From the NCBI GenBank assembly GCA_028023455.1, contig JAQFVV010012397.1:3676888-3740887 (forward strand): a DNA stretch of 64,000 bases, given 5' to 3'. A program made the position numbers and the translations under genes. The notes below the pieces were generated by a model that was given only the letters and a program-made list of their open reading frames with translations, was not told the DNA's origin and did no database searches. Source of the DNA: Epiperipatus broadwayi (taxonomy: Eukaryota; Onychophora; Udeonychophora; Euonychophora; Peripatidae). Below, one piece after another: positions 34,864 to 45,740 of this stretch. The first letter of the stretch is position 1. Each line of letters opens with the position of its first letter.

Positions 34864-35462
34864 TAGCTATATTAATTTTAGCACAGCCAATGTAGGGCTT
34901 CGAGTTTTAAATCCCACGTAAGATTTTGTTCGGACAGTTGAGGAATATTTCAGGTGTTGGAGGCAAGATTCAGTAGGTAGGGATCAGTTTGTGCTAAATT
35001 GTAGGAAGCAGTTTGGAGTAGGTGGTTCATCTTTTCAATATGAAAAACAGTGTTCTTTAGAGTTATTACTGAACAGATGGGTCAGACAAATAGGTTTTAA
35101 GAAGTTATATATTTATTTTGTTTCTTTTAAAAAAAAGTGTATTAGTTCTATGTTCGTAAAATAATAATAAAAAAAAAAAAGCAAAGAGTTTGGGTTTGCA
35201 TTTTAGAAATAACAATAAAATATAAAAGAGATTTTTTTTAAAGTTAAAAATTAGCTGTTACCTTCGTAAAAAAAAAAAAAAAAAAAAAGCAGTGTTTAGG
35301 TTCGCGTTTAAAAAAAAAAAGAAGTAAGAGTTTAACATTTTGTGCTTTAAAAATATATACAGTTGAAGATTAAAAAAATAATAAATTTCATAAATAGACA
35401 GAAGTTTCATTGGGAATTTAAATAAAGTTAGAGAAGAGGCTGAATATAGATGAGCTAGCATC
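34864..35462 (+). other. Retrotransposon leader between LTR and gag
   Basis: About 600 bp untranslated leader with several poly(A) runs (35169-35180, 35268-35289, 35310-35320). I do not see a convincing primer-binding site directly after the LTR. A TGGCGCC word of the kind used as a tRNA primer site lies 44 bp before the LTR end (34813-34819) and is copied in the 3' LTR. Confidence 0.6.
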
Positions 35463-36185
35463 ATGGCTGAAATAGATTGGCAAATAAAATCTTTTACGGC
35501 TGAAATTTGGGAAAGCCCATTAGAGCATTTGGAGAGCCTGCAAGAGATGTTTCGATTTCATAATTGGCAGGCGACTGAACAAGTGGCAATTGCACGCCAC
35601 TACTTACACGGAATGGCTGAGGATTGGTGGCATATTTTAAAGATTAAGCCACAGACTTTTTGGGATTACAGATGCAAATTATTGCACACTTTTTGGACTG
35701 AAGAAAAGCATTATCATATCTCCATCAATATATCACAAGAAAGATATATTAAGGATAATGGAGAAACTTACACCCAATTTTTCTGCAGACAAGCAGCAAG
35801 GCTGAAGTCATTGATAGCTTTCTCTTTGTCTGAGAGGCTAATATACCGAATAGTATTGGGAAATATGCCAAAGGATATACAGCAGATCATGTTGTGTAGT
35901 AGCAACATTCACTTTGAAGAAATGATCAAACTGTTAAATGAAATTGAACATAATCAGGCCCAAGAAGAAGTGGAGAAAAGAACAATGCAGGGTGATCAGG
36001 TAATTTCGATAGAAAAAGGTCAAAAGAGTCAATTATCAGCTCCAATTAAAAAAAGTAAAGAAAGTTGTAGGACTGTAGCTAATGTGGTGGTGGATCAAGA
36101 AGAACCAGCATGGAATGGAGCTATGCAGACTTGCCCAATTTGTCAGTATAAAGACTGGAGATATCATTACAGAAGCATTGATTGA
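35463..36185 (+). CDS. gag: gag capsid-like protein
   Basis: 240 codons from ATG 35463, with no internal stop. Residues ~1-170 resemble the retrotransposon gag capsid domain: aromatic-rich segments (FRFHNWQATEQVAIARHYL, GMAEDWWHILK, TYTQFFCRQAARLKSLI) and helix-rich structure. The C-terminus has a Lys/Glu linker and CPICQYKDWRYHYR, a remnant of a Cys-x2-Cys zinc knuckle whose second half is lost to a frameshift at about 36160. The protein would package the element's RNA in virus-like particles. It is shorter than usual because the nucleocapsid is cut off. Confidence 0.8.
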   Translation: MAEIDWQIKSFTAEIWESPLEHLESLQEMFRFHNWQATEQVAIARHYLHGMAEDWWHILKIKPQTFWDYRCKLLHTFWTEEKHYHISINISQERYIKDNGETYTQFFCRQAARLKSLIAFSLSERLIYRIVLGNMPKDIQQIMLCSSNIHFEEMIKLLNEIEHNQAQEEVEKRTMQGDQVISIEKGQKSQLSAPIKKSKESCRTVANVVVDQEEPAWNGAMQTCPICQYKDWRYHYRSID

Positions 36186-36437
36186 TTCAGGAAGTCAAAT
36201 GTCATTGCTTTCTAGTAAGTTTTATGTGAAAATAAAAAAAGACCAGCCATGTTTGTAACACTGCCAATAAAGAGAATGCAAGTGACACTGGCCAATGGCA
36301 AGAAGGCAAGTATTGAAACCAAACAAGTATGGTTACATTTGCATCTGGGTAACATAGAATTAGACCATGTCTTTTTGATAATGCCTGGTCTCATACAAGA
36401 TGTTATAATAGGGACTGATTTTTTTATACAGGCATAA
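36160..36437 (+). pseudogene. pol: pol: aspartic protease
   Basis: From 36160, in the +1 frame relative to gag, DIITEALIDSGSQMSLLSSK contains the Asp-Ser-Gly active site of retropepsins. A stop follows at about 36238. The frame shifts and 36249-36437 continues with MQVTLANGKKASIETKQVWL and PGLIQDVIIGTDFFIQA, where IIGTDF is the conserved C-terminal (I/L)(I/L)GxD block. Normally this enzyme cuts the Gag-Pol polyprotein. Broken by one frameshift and a stop. Confidence 0.85.
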
Positions 36438-36441
36438 ATGT

Positions 36442-37434
36442 GTGTTGGATTATGACAAATGTTTATTTCTTTGCCTAGAAGTTTTGATGCCATTTGAAGG
36501 GCTAAAGAATTATAAGCCACTTCAGGTACAGTGCATTCAGCAAGTGAGGGATACTGTGAAAATACAAAATAAAGTGTCACAATCTATTTTAAAAGGAATG
36601 GAAGAACAATACCCCCTAATGGAACTGTTGAGGGAGTTTTATTCCATTTTTTCGAATAGGCCTAAGATCATTGAGGGGTATGTGCATCACATTCAAGTTA
36701 AGGATGAAAGCCATTTCCAGAGTCATTCATATCCCATTCCACTTCAATATAAGGCTGAAGTAGAACTTCAAATACAGCAAATGATTGAATGTGGAGTTAT
36801 TGGAAAGCACACATCCTCATATATTAACCCATTAGTAGTGGTAAAGAAGAAAGATGGATCTGTCAGGATATGTTTGGATGCCCGGCGGTTGAATGCCATT
36901 ACCGTTTCGGAAAGAAACGTTCCACCTACAATAATGGAACTTCTCTCAAAATTTCAAAGAAAAACCATTTTCTCTACATTGGACTTGACATCCAGTTATT
37001 GGCAGATCCTGCTCCATCCATCTGACCACAAATAAACCACCTTCCACTATAAAGGACATACATATGCATTTAAATGTATGCCTTTTGGATTAATCAATAG
37101 TGGTTCAGGACTTCTAAAGTGTTAGGATCAAGTGTTATCAGACAAAATCAAGAGCCTGATTGTGATGACATGACATCTAAAAATATTATAAGAACATATG
37201 GAACACTTGAAAATGTTCTTAATGGAGTGTTACCAGAAAAACATTACCATCAATTTACAAAAAAGTTGCCTGGTCCAGGAGGAGGTTACATTTTTAGGCT
37301 TCTTAATTGGGAAAGAAGGTATTAAACCTCACCCAGAGAAAATAACAGCAATACAACATTTTTCTACACCCACTAATAGGCATCAGGTTGCAGTCTTTTC
37401 TGTGATTATGCAATTTTTATCATCAATTTTATGA
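36442..37434 (+). pseudogene. pol: pol: reverse transcriptase
   Basis: 36442-37035 is open and includes the lead-in (HHIQVKDESHFQSHSYPIPL, CGVIGKHTSSYINPLVVVKK), KDGSVRICLDARRLN, and TIFSTLDLTSSYWQILLHP with the first catalytic Asp. A TAA at 37033 interrupts before YKGHTYAFKCMPFGL (block with PFG). The Y-x-D-D site has decayed: around 37140-37165 the frame reads PDCDDMTSK. 37198-37434 resumes with EEVTFLGFLIGKEGIKPHPE and KITAIQHFSTPTN. Several frameshifts and stops make it non-functional. Confidence 0.9.
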
Positions 37435-38085
37435 AAATATGCTGCAAATTTGGTTCAGTTATTAACAAAAGACCAAAAATGGGTATGGGAGTACAAACAG
37501 GAGCAGGAATTTCAACACATTAAAAAGAAGTTTTTGGAACAGGTGGTTCTAGCCTACCCTGACTTTTCACAAACTTTTTATGTTCAGACTGACAGCAGTG
37601 GGCAAGGGCTTGGGGTCGTGTTATTTCAAATTGTCAAACAACATCACAGAGTGTTGTATTTTTATAGCCACAAGCTAAAAGGGGCAGAATATAATTACAC
37701 AACAACAGAAAACGAAGCTCTGGCCATTGTGTGGGCTTTCAGTAAATTCTAACAATTCTTGCTTGAGTCAGAGGTTGTTGTAATTACAGATCATAAGAGC
37801 TTGGAATTTCTTACTAGTAGTTACTTATCGAATAATCGATTGATACAATGGAGTCTTACGCTACAGAAATTCCAGTATAAAGTTCTATATTGTAAAGGAA
37901 AGGAAAATATTGTGGCAGATATTTTGAGTCGCCATCCCATAGATCTGACCTCACATCATTTTGAGCCCAACAATCTGAGCATTGCAGCATTCACATTGAC
38001 CATAGGTGAGTACATAGAGCAACAATTACTAAGGCTACCTGAAATACAGGAGACCAGCTCAGAGTATGCACAAATCATGACATAA
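37435..38085 (+). pseudogene. pol: pol: RNase H
   Basis: 37450-37752 gives QTDSSGQGLGVVLFQIV (first catalytic Asp), HKLKGAEYNYTTTENEALAI (catalytic Glu) and WAFSKF, then a stop at 37750. 37759-38085 gives VVVITDHKSLEFLTSSYLSN (second Asp) and LYCKGKENIVADILSRH (third Asp near the usual N-x-x-A-D-x-L-S-R block). All four residues are present; only a stop separates the halves. The enzyme would degrade the RNA strand during reverse transcription. Confidence 0.9.
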
Positions 38086-38095
38086 GAAAGGGATA

Positions 38096-39240
38096 GGAAC
38101 TTCAGACCCCAGAGACACAGCAACATTGGTAAAATATGAAGCCTATAGAATACAAGATGGTGTATTGCAATACAGAGTTGCCACAGAAGAAGACTCATGA
38201 AGAATTTTTATACCCCAAGGACTCAGGAACAAACTTATAGAGTATATACATTGCCTTTATGGACACTTTGGACCATATAAAGTAGAACATGTGCTCAGGG
38301 AAGTATTTTACTGGCCAAGTTTATATTCAAATGTTGTATCAGTTTTGGAAAAATGTCATGTGTGTTCACAAACTAAACATGTAAATAAGAGATTTACTGG
38401 GATCTTACAGCCTATTTTAGCACACAACCCTAATGAATTGTTGGCCATAGATTTTTATGGGCCTTTACCTGCCTATAAGCATTACAGATATTTAATTGTA
38501 ATATACGACATTCTTTCTAAGTAGGTAACTGCATATCCATTAAAAAAGGCAGATACTTAAAGTACTATCCGGATTTTACATGAGCATCAGTTTCTGAAGA
38601 TTGGTAGGCCCCAGATGATACTTACAAATCATGGGACACCCTTTAAATCTCACCATTGAAAAAACTGGATTCAGTGACAGGGCATTCAGCATGTATTAAC
38701 ATCTATTCATAATCCACAATTGAATCCCTGTGAGAGAATCATGAGGGAGTTAAACTGTTTATTTTGGCTTTATGTCAGCAAAAATCATCGTGGATGGGTG
38801 AATCAGACAGAAAACATCACTAACTACATAAATTGGACACAGAATAAATCTACTTGGTTTGCTCTCATCAGATATACATTTTGGACAGACTTATCCAATG
38901 CTTATAAAGGCTCCCTTGCCTGTAGATCAGGAAAAAATTGATAAAGAAATGGATAAAAGAAAGGCTCTACTAAAGTTGAAACATATGGCTGAAGTATGCG
39001 TAAAGCGGGGAAATCCACGACCGTGTAGATTCGAGGTAGGGAACTTGGTTTTTGTGTGAAAACCTCATGTCAGCAATTAAGCCCAGCATCAATATAAGAA
39101 ATCTTTCCCAGTATATGAGGGACCCTTCACTATACAAAAGAAAAGTGGTCCAAAAGCCTTTATATTGGAAGATGAGCATGGGATTTATGGATCTTATAAT
39201 GTACGGAGCCTTAGGCCAGCCACATAAAAGATAGGAGGTA
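38096..39240 (+). pseudogene. pol: pol: integrase
   Basis: HHCC zinc domain: HCLYGHFGPYKV and EKCHVCSQTKHV (about 38250-38380). Core: LLAIDFYGPLP carries Asp (38450-38452); LTNHGTPF has Asn instead of the second Asp (38627-38629); NPCERIMREL carries the Glu (38732-38734), about 35 residues on. The C-terminal domain is visible as YEGPFTIQKKSGPKAFILED and YNVRSLRP (39110-39215). Stops at 38522, 38558, about 38657 and 38675, and frameshifts. With one catalytic residue changed it could not join DNA. It ends just before the purine-rich tract at 39277-39289. Confidence 0.9.
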
Positions 39241-39276
39241 CACTTAAGAAATTGATCTCAGGGTAAATGTTCTGCC

Positions 39277-39289
39277 AGGGGGAGGGGGA
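39277..39289 (+). promoter_or_regulatory. Polypurine-tract-like run
   Basis: AGGGGGAGGGGGA, the only strong purine tract after integrase and a natural candidate primer for plus-strand synthesis. It normally abuts the 3' LTR, but here it lies about 80 bp before the start of the repeated sequence (39371), leaving the LTR boundary or this role in doubt. Confidence 0.5.
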
Positions 39290-39370
39290 TTTAAATGTTG
39301 GGGTTTAAAAAGAAAAAAAAACAGCAAATAAATGCGTTTATTTTTTTTGTTGTTGGCATGAAGTGGCAGT

Positions 39371-41329
39371 TGAACCGGATACTTCATCCAATTCAAAAGT
39401 TCTATCATGTAAATTAAAAACCAAGTTTTATATGTGCAATAACACACATACCTATTTATATTGAAATCTTATATTTTTAATTCTCAGTTGATTTTAGTAT
39501 AAAATAATTTTTTTATGATGCTTGTTTTATTTTAAAATTATTTTAAAATTAGTCTTCTTATAAAAGTATTTTATTTAAAAAAAACTAAAAAAAATTTAAT
39601 GTTGATTTATTTTAAATCTGAGATTTAGTTTGATATGTTTTTTTTTTATTTTAAAAAAGTAATAATAATAATTTTGTAAAATAAAGCCCTGTAAGATATA
39701 GTTTTTCTAATTGAGATTGAGTGGGAGATAGAGATTTACCCTGGTTGAAAGTTGAAAAAAAAAGATTGCGTGGGAGGCAACAATGGATATAAATAGCTCT
39801 GGGTTTTTTTTAAGTCTTATCAGATTATTCAGAGAGACTATTCTCATCATTCAGTTCTTTTTGCTCAGCTTATTAAGCTTCTTGTTATAGAGGATTCATC
39901 CAGATTTTAGCTGTTATTGAACTGCTGCATCGTTAAAGTGATTCTAATTTTTATTTGATATTTGTTCCACGAGAATCACCAAGTTGAATTTCCATTGACT
40001 GACAATAATTGTATTTGCCGTGATAGTAGCAGCCATTCAGATGCCATGCCTATAATATACACCATGAAGAATCTCCACAACATGATGGGCTGAGCCTTTC
40101 CAAAGATGAACCTCCGGAGCTCCAAATTGTGACTTCAATCATGACCTAAGTGTCACGTCCAGTGTGGATTCCGATAGTGCCTCCATTCTTCTGAACCTGT
40201 AGTAAATGACAGCCATTGTACAGGACTCTATAAACTGAACTTTGTGTGAACAGCAGAAATTAATATTACCTCGAGGTAACTTACCTTTCCATATCAAAAT
40301 CAGGGCTAAAATCTCTAATCAAGTCTCTAGCAAATCTCAGCTTAATCTTAAAAAGAAATTATATTTATGATGTGTAATTTATCAACTTACATATTAATAA
40401 TGTATTGGTTTTTTTATTTTTTTACATTACAATCTTAGTAGCAAGACTTTTCCATCTTAAAAACATTACACATTTGAGAGTGTATGGCGAGTGATATTTT
40501 ATATGCTTAATATTTTCTCAGTTCTATGATTAACTCTTGACAAATACTCAGACCGACCTTAGTAGTTTTCTTTTACTCTCCTGTTTCATTTTTTTGTTTG
40601 TTTGCTTTGTAGTTAAACTTAATCAAACTTGGTTTGCATTTCTGCAGACCACTGATCCTCTGGCTGGCAGTTAGAGGATATATGATTTTGTTTTCTTGGT
40701 AGAGATTTATTTTCTATAACTCAGATTACGTAGTTCATAACTCAGATTACATAGTTCATAATGTTACTTTTCTTGTGTGAGACTAACCTTGGCTCATTTA
40801 AACATAATTGTCCATGAGCATTTTGCAGAATTGCTTGGTTCCAATGTTTCTTTTCCAGACTAAGAAAAGCTCATCTGCGCTGTCTCGTTGTTCTCCACAA
40901 GCATCCATCTTACTAAATCTCTGTAGGAAAAATGGAATTTGTTGGGTGAACCACTATCAGAAAGATATAAGCCCTTATTTTGTTATAGATGAGAAATGAA
41001 CTTGTCTGCCTGGGTATTTAACGTATTAATGCTTGCATTCACTCAATGTTAAGATCTGCTAAGAAAATGTAAATCAAGTTCTCAAGTTTATTTTGTTATT
41101 GTTTATTAAATAAAAAAAGTTCTTGTACTTATTTTGGCTGACATTTGTCCCAGTGTTTTCTCAATTGTATAAACAACATTCATAAGCTTTTGCTCTCCCT
41201 GGGTTTAGTCCGGCACCTTCATGTTCATATATTCTGCTCACCCTTAAAATAAATGTCTAGTTCTGATTTTCAGACTAGTGGCGCCTTCATAGTCAGGATA
41301 TACGAAACCAAAATCTTTCGTCCGGTACA
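39371..41329 (+). repeat. 3' LTR
   Basis: 1959 bp, same order and ends as the 5' LTR. TATA-like TATAAATAG at 39788-39796. Chance ORF 40808-40999 is not a gene. Confidence 0.93.
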
Positions 41330-44149
41330 ATATATAAATAGAAATTTACTATAGGTTGACTATATTCAAACTTTTTGCACTTTCAACTTTAATACAAACC
41401 CCATTATAGAGATGTGTTAATGATTTTTACTAATTATTTATTAGACTAAAAATTATTAAAGTAGTTATAGTGGTAAAATGTTACCGAAAATAAATATCAA
41501 CTGAAAATCTAAAATCATTTGCTGCTTTGGAACTAAACCCCATTTCATAAATCATCCAATGCTATGCTAGTAATAATAAATAAAATAGAAAGTCATACAA
41601 CATTAAAATATTAGCTAAAAACAAATTTATACTAAAATTCTCTCATATCCATGATTTGATTTATTAATAAGTAGATCTTCTCAAGTGAAAATCAACTAGA
41701 TACAAATCATATATACATAAAACATAAGTAGCCTTCCCATAAATCATTTGCAAAACTACCCACTTTTAATATCAAAGAAAGTTCTCATGATATTGATGGC
41801 CTTGAGGTCATAAATCTCATAAAAACATCCTTTGATATTTAATTATATAATTAGAGGGATTTGAACTCACGATTTTCCAATATTCATTCTCCACTCTACC
41901 TGAATTAACCTTTGATATTAAAGGTAATGTTTTTTGAAGTGATTTATGGAAAGACTATTTTTATATCTAATTGATTTTTAATAAACTTAAAGGAATTTTA
42001 GTATAAATTTTTTTTTTACCTAATGTTATAAATAGCAATAAAAATATCTTGTATTGTGGAAAATCAAGCCTAACACCTTCCTAATTAGGCACAGTTTGAT
42101 GTTCAAGTAAAGTTTTTCAATCCATGAAGTATATTTAGTAAAAAATGTCTTTTTACCAATACTATTTTAATTTTAGAATTATTTCTGTTACTCTAATGAA
42201 CAATGCAATACCATGATGATTTAGCCATTATTTTAAAAAGCATTCCCCATTTTTAGTTCCTACCCTATATGTAATAAAGAGAGATTCTCATATAGAACTT
42301 CTTAATCAAATAATTATTTGCTGATAAAACTCTATTGCAAATTTAGTTCCAAAATGATTCATTACTGACTAAATTGCTTTTCATGCAAAATTTGCACAAG
42401 GTCTCCCAGTTTGCTAAACCATTGTGGGTCTCAATCGCATACTTTATGCAGTTGCACATATCTAAATATAGAAAGAAAAACAGTCAGAATTACTGTCCAT
42501 GTAATTAAATTATGAAGTACAAAAATACACAATTTCTTTATCTTCATTAGTGATGTAAAAATGATTAAAAGCATGAGAGGTTGAATTTCATGCTAATATA
42601 AATGGAACTTAACCATTCACACATCATATAATAACCATTCATTAAATATTTTAATGTTTATTTGCTTCATTTATATACTTTATGGTATAGAAATAATTAT
42701 CAAAATGATATGGAGTTTTCTTAATATGAGATATATTATTCTCAAAATATGTATAATAAGTTGTGTACCAATAAAACAAAATATATATCTAGCAATCTAC
42801 AAAACTTCATATGTTTTTTCAGCATAGATGTCTTATTATGACAGTACAGTATATCATGTTGTTATACATTACACTACATCATTTATTTATAGTTATTGAA
42901 GTTGATCTTAAAACAGACAAACAAACAAAAAATGTTGCAGCTTAGAATCAAAACAACAGTAGTAATATAAAATATTTATTTCACATTATTAAAATTATTA
43001 TTTATATATTTACATTATAAAGTCTAATAAAATATCTTTACTATGTGGGAGTTGAAAGAAGTCATATATTATACAGTACAATGAAATAAGCAGACTAAAT
43101 GAACTATCAATAACCCAATCATATTTGAAAATGAGGCTAAGTATGATTTAAATATGTAAAAAACTATATTAAAATTATGGTACTTATTTCTAATCTTATG
43201 TACAAACATTTTATTTTTTTCACGGTGTAATATAGCATATTAATTTTTTAATTGGTTATTGGTTGTACCTATAATCATTTCTTGATATTTAAAAGGTATA
43301 TTCTAAAAATTAATACGGCAATTTTCATCCTTTTTTCTCTACTGTAGTAGAGAGATTATCAATCATATTTACTCTCTACTTATTATTTTACTATTCCCCA
43401 CCATACAAATACCATTCCCTTATAACATTAGTTTTTTAATCCATTTTTCTTTCAGTGGCTCATTGTGATGTGTTCATTTTATAAAGTCTTCTAATACAGA
43501 TTATTGGATTCTTGTTTACCTAATTCTTATTCAATAATTGAATGGGTGTTGTAGGATTTCATGTGATGTTTAAACATTCAAAGCAAGAGATTGAGCTTTG
43601 ATTCAGAAATTTATTAGCTCTAAAATCTACTGCATTAAATCGCAGTTTGCAGGTTTAAGTTTGATTTTATAACCTATCATTTTCCCAGACCAAAATTAAA
43701 CCAAACTCATTTACTTTCATAAATTAATTGTAACTATCTAATGATAAATTAAAATAAACAAACAAACTAACAATCTACTTTTAGTCAGATGATTCAGTTT
43801 TATACATTTTTATAATCGTTTAATCAAAAAAATGTTATTATTTTTTATGAGTGTCGGAAACTATTTATTTATTTTTGTACAAATCACATTTTTTTTAAAG
43901 TTTTAATTTTATTTAATTAAAAGTTTAATTAGGGATTAAAAATAAAAACAAAAAAGTTTGCTTTAATTATTATTATTAAGAATAAGCTTTGAGATTTATT
44001 TTAAAAAATAAACAAATTAATTAAAATTTATATTAAAAACTTAAAAGTGTAAAAAAGCAACAATGGAAAAAATGATATTAATAAAACATTAAATTGAAAG
44101 TAAATGAAAAAATATTTAATTAAAAATAATATTTTAAATACAAGTATAT
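41330..44149. other. A+T-rich DNA, no recognisable gene
   Basis: I see no supported feature on either strand. Confidence 0.55.
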
Positions 44150-44265
44150 TTTATATACCTGGAGCCCAGATGTAATACAGGAGATTTGAACACAGACTTT
44201 CAAGCTCCTTTTAGCCACCCACTCTATTTCATACAACCAATACACATGACATGTGAAAAAGATAA

Positions 44266-44323
44266 ATGATCTCCAAAATATGTATTTTGTGCTGAACCAT
44301 CACTCATCAGTCGATCCAGATCA
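44266..44323 (-). ncRNA. Hammerhead ribozyme-like motif, family E copy 3
   Basis: Minus strand: TGATCT and AGATCA form distal stem I. TCGA precedes CTGATGA (plus strand 44304-44310 as TCATCAG). Stem II GTG...CAC has a mismatch. The second box is AAAA in place of GAAA, after CAC. Stem III remnant, then TTGG. Only the G of GAAA is lost from the core. Confidence 0.65.
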
Positions 44324-44750
44324 CCATCTCTCACCCATATATATATATACATACAATCAGTGCTTGATTTATATTAAGACAACAAATCTTCACGTTTTAA
44401 TGGACAGGCTTCAATCTACTCCACCCTACAATTCTTCAGCCATATGTACCACTGAAAATCTGATAATGGAATGCCCAAATCCTTTGTTAATGCCAAATTG
44501 TCATCATGCTCATGTTGACTTTAAGTCAATTTGACCCCTCGTGTATAGAACCTTGTCCATTTAAATACACTGAAGAGGGGTGGCAAGAATACAGGCTGAA
44601 TTTGTAATATTTTAAATATAAGTACATATTATATGCATGGAGTTCAGTTGTAATTTAGGGAATTTGACCACAGACTTTCAAGCTCCCTTCAGCCATTCAC
44701 TCTATCTCATACAACTAATACACATGACCAAACACATGTGTAAAAGATAA

Positions 44751-44808
44751 ATGATCTCCAGTATACATATTTTGTGCTGAATTAGCACTCATCAGTTAGT
44801 CTAGATCA
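44751..44808 (-). ncRNA. Hammerhead ribozyme-like motif, family E copy 4
   Basis: Minus strand: TGATCT (stem I), CTAA, CTGATGA (plus strand 44790-44796), stem II GTGCT.../...AGCAC, AAAA, ATATGTATAC stem III, CTGG, AGATCAT. As in copy 3, the first G of the GAAA box is A, directly after C. Confidence 0.65.
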
Positions 44809-45030
44809 CCATCTTTCACACACACACATATATAATCAGTGCTTCGTTTATATTAAGATAAAAAAATCTTCAAACTTTGATGAACAGGCTTCTACTCCAC
44901 CCTACAACTCTTTAGTCATCAATACCACTGGAAATCTGATAATGAAATGCCCAAATAAGATAGTGGAGTAGATTGAAGCCTACTCATTAGAGTGAAGATT
45001 TGTTATCTTAATATAAACCAAGCACTGATT

Positions 45031-45044
45031 ATATATATATATAT

Positions 45045-45098
<54 letters not shown>
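45031..45098. repeat. (TA)n microsatellite
   Basis: TA repeats with one GA interruption near 45046, between the tail of one family E unit and the head of the next. The overlapping ORF 44992-45210 is an artefact. Confidence 0.95.
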
Positions 45099-45100
<2 letters not shown>

Positions 45101-45103
45101 GAG

Positions 45104-45162
45104 ATGATCTGGATCAACTGATGAGTGCTGATTCAGCACAAAATACATATATTGGAGATCAT
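45104..45162 (+). ncRNA. Hammerhead ribozyme-like motif, family E copy 5
   Basis: Best-preserved complete layout. ATGATCT (45104-45110) pairs with AGATCAT (45156-45162). A GGA bulge follows, then TCAA (45114-45117) with TTGG (45152-45155). CTGATGA is at 45118-45124. Stem II is 6 bp, GTGCTG/CAGCAC (45125-45139). The second box is AAAA at 45140-45143. Stem III is AUA/UAU with CA loop and cleavage base A45151. The single core defect is G to A in GAAA. Confidence 0.75.
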
Positions 45163-45577
45163 TTATCTTTTCTACATGTGTGTGGTCATGTGTATCAGTA
45201 TATGAGATAGTGTGGATAGTTGAAGGATGCTTGAAAGTCTGATTTTAAATCCCCTATATTTACAATTCAGCTCCACGTATATGAAAAATGCCTGTATTTC
45301 AAATATTTACACATTATGTCTGTCTCCTACCCATCCTTCTATGTGTTTAAATGGATAAAATCCTAACATAAGGGGTCAGATTGACTTAAAGTCATCATAA
45401 GCATAACAATAATATTGGCATTAATATGGGATATGAGTGTTCCATTATCAGAATTTCAGTGGTATGAATGGCTGAAGAATTGTAGGGTGGAATAGGTTGA
45501 AGCCTGTCTATTAACGTGTGAAGATTTGTTATCTTAATATAAACTGAGCTCTGATTATATATATGTGTGGGAGATGC

Positions 45578-45635
45578 TGATCTGGACTAACTGATGAGTG
45601 ATGGTTCAGCACAAAATACATATATTGGAGATCAT
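45578..45635 (+). ncRNA. Hammerhead ribozyme-like motif, family E copy 6
   Basis: TGATCT (45578-45583) with AGATCA, GGA bulge, CTAA (45587-45590) with TTGG (45625-45628), CTGATGA (45591-45597), stem II GTGATG/CAGCAC with a mismatch, AAAA, the same stem III and cleavage base. Same core G-to-A change as copies 3-5. Confidence 0.65.
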
Positions 45636-45740
45636 TTATCTTTTTCACATGCGTGTGATCATGTGTATCAGTTGCATGAGAAAGAGTGAGCAGGAGGGAG
45701 AGCTAGAAAGACTGTGTTCAAATTCCCTATATTAATTAAA

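Larger units (their letters stand above)
32904..41329 (+). mobile_element. Ty3/gypsy LTR retrotransposon, full length (8.4 kb)
   Basis: Two direct repeats of about 1.96 kb (32904-34863 and 39371-41329) enclose gag and pol in the order gag, protease, reverse transcriptase, RNase H, integrase, which is the Ty3/gypsy order. Termini are TGAACCGGA ... TCCGGTACA (imperfect short inverted repeat, TG...CA). The flanking 4 bp are ATAT on both sides (32900-32903 and 41330-41333), a plausible target-site duplication although A+T-rich. There is no envelope ORF. gag is open; pol has at least eight stops or frameshifts and lost catalytic residues, so the copy is dead. Confidence 0.95.
44150..45740. repeat. 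Family E inverted array of four units
   Basis: Two minus-strand units in tandem (about 44150-44600 and 44600-44957; hammerhead boxes 486 bp apart) meet two plus-strand units (44957-45560 and 45560-45740; boxes 473 bp apart). The head-to-head turn is near 44957. A (TA)n tract lies at 45031-45098. Each unit has the hammerhead, then a box A-like GGCTGAAGG/AGCTGAAGG word, a box B-like GTTCAAATTCC (clear at 45717-45727), and a tail reading AAGATTTGTTATCTTAATAT. No ORF beyond chance. The order tail-(TA)n-next head shows that units were multimeric when inserted or copied. Confidence 0.85.

Noticed and set aside
44992-45210. ORF starting in the (TA)n tract
   Set aside because: Most of it is a translated Ile-Tyr dinucleotide repeat and the family E ribozyme. 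It is not a gene.
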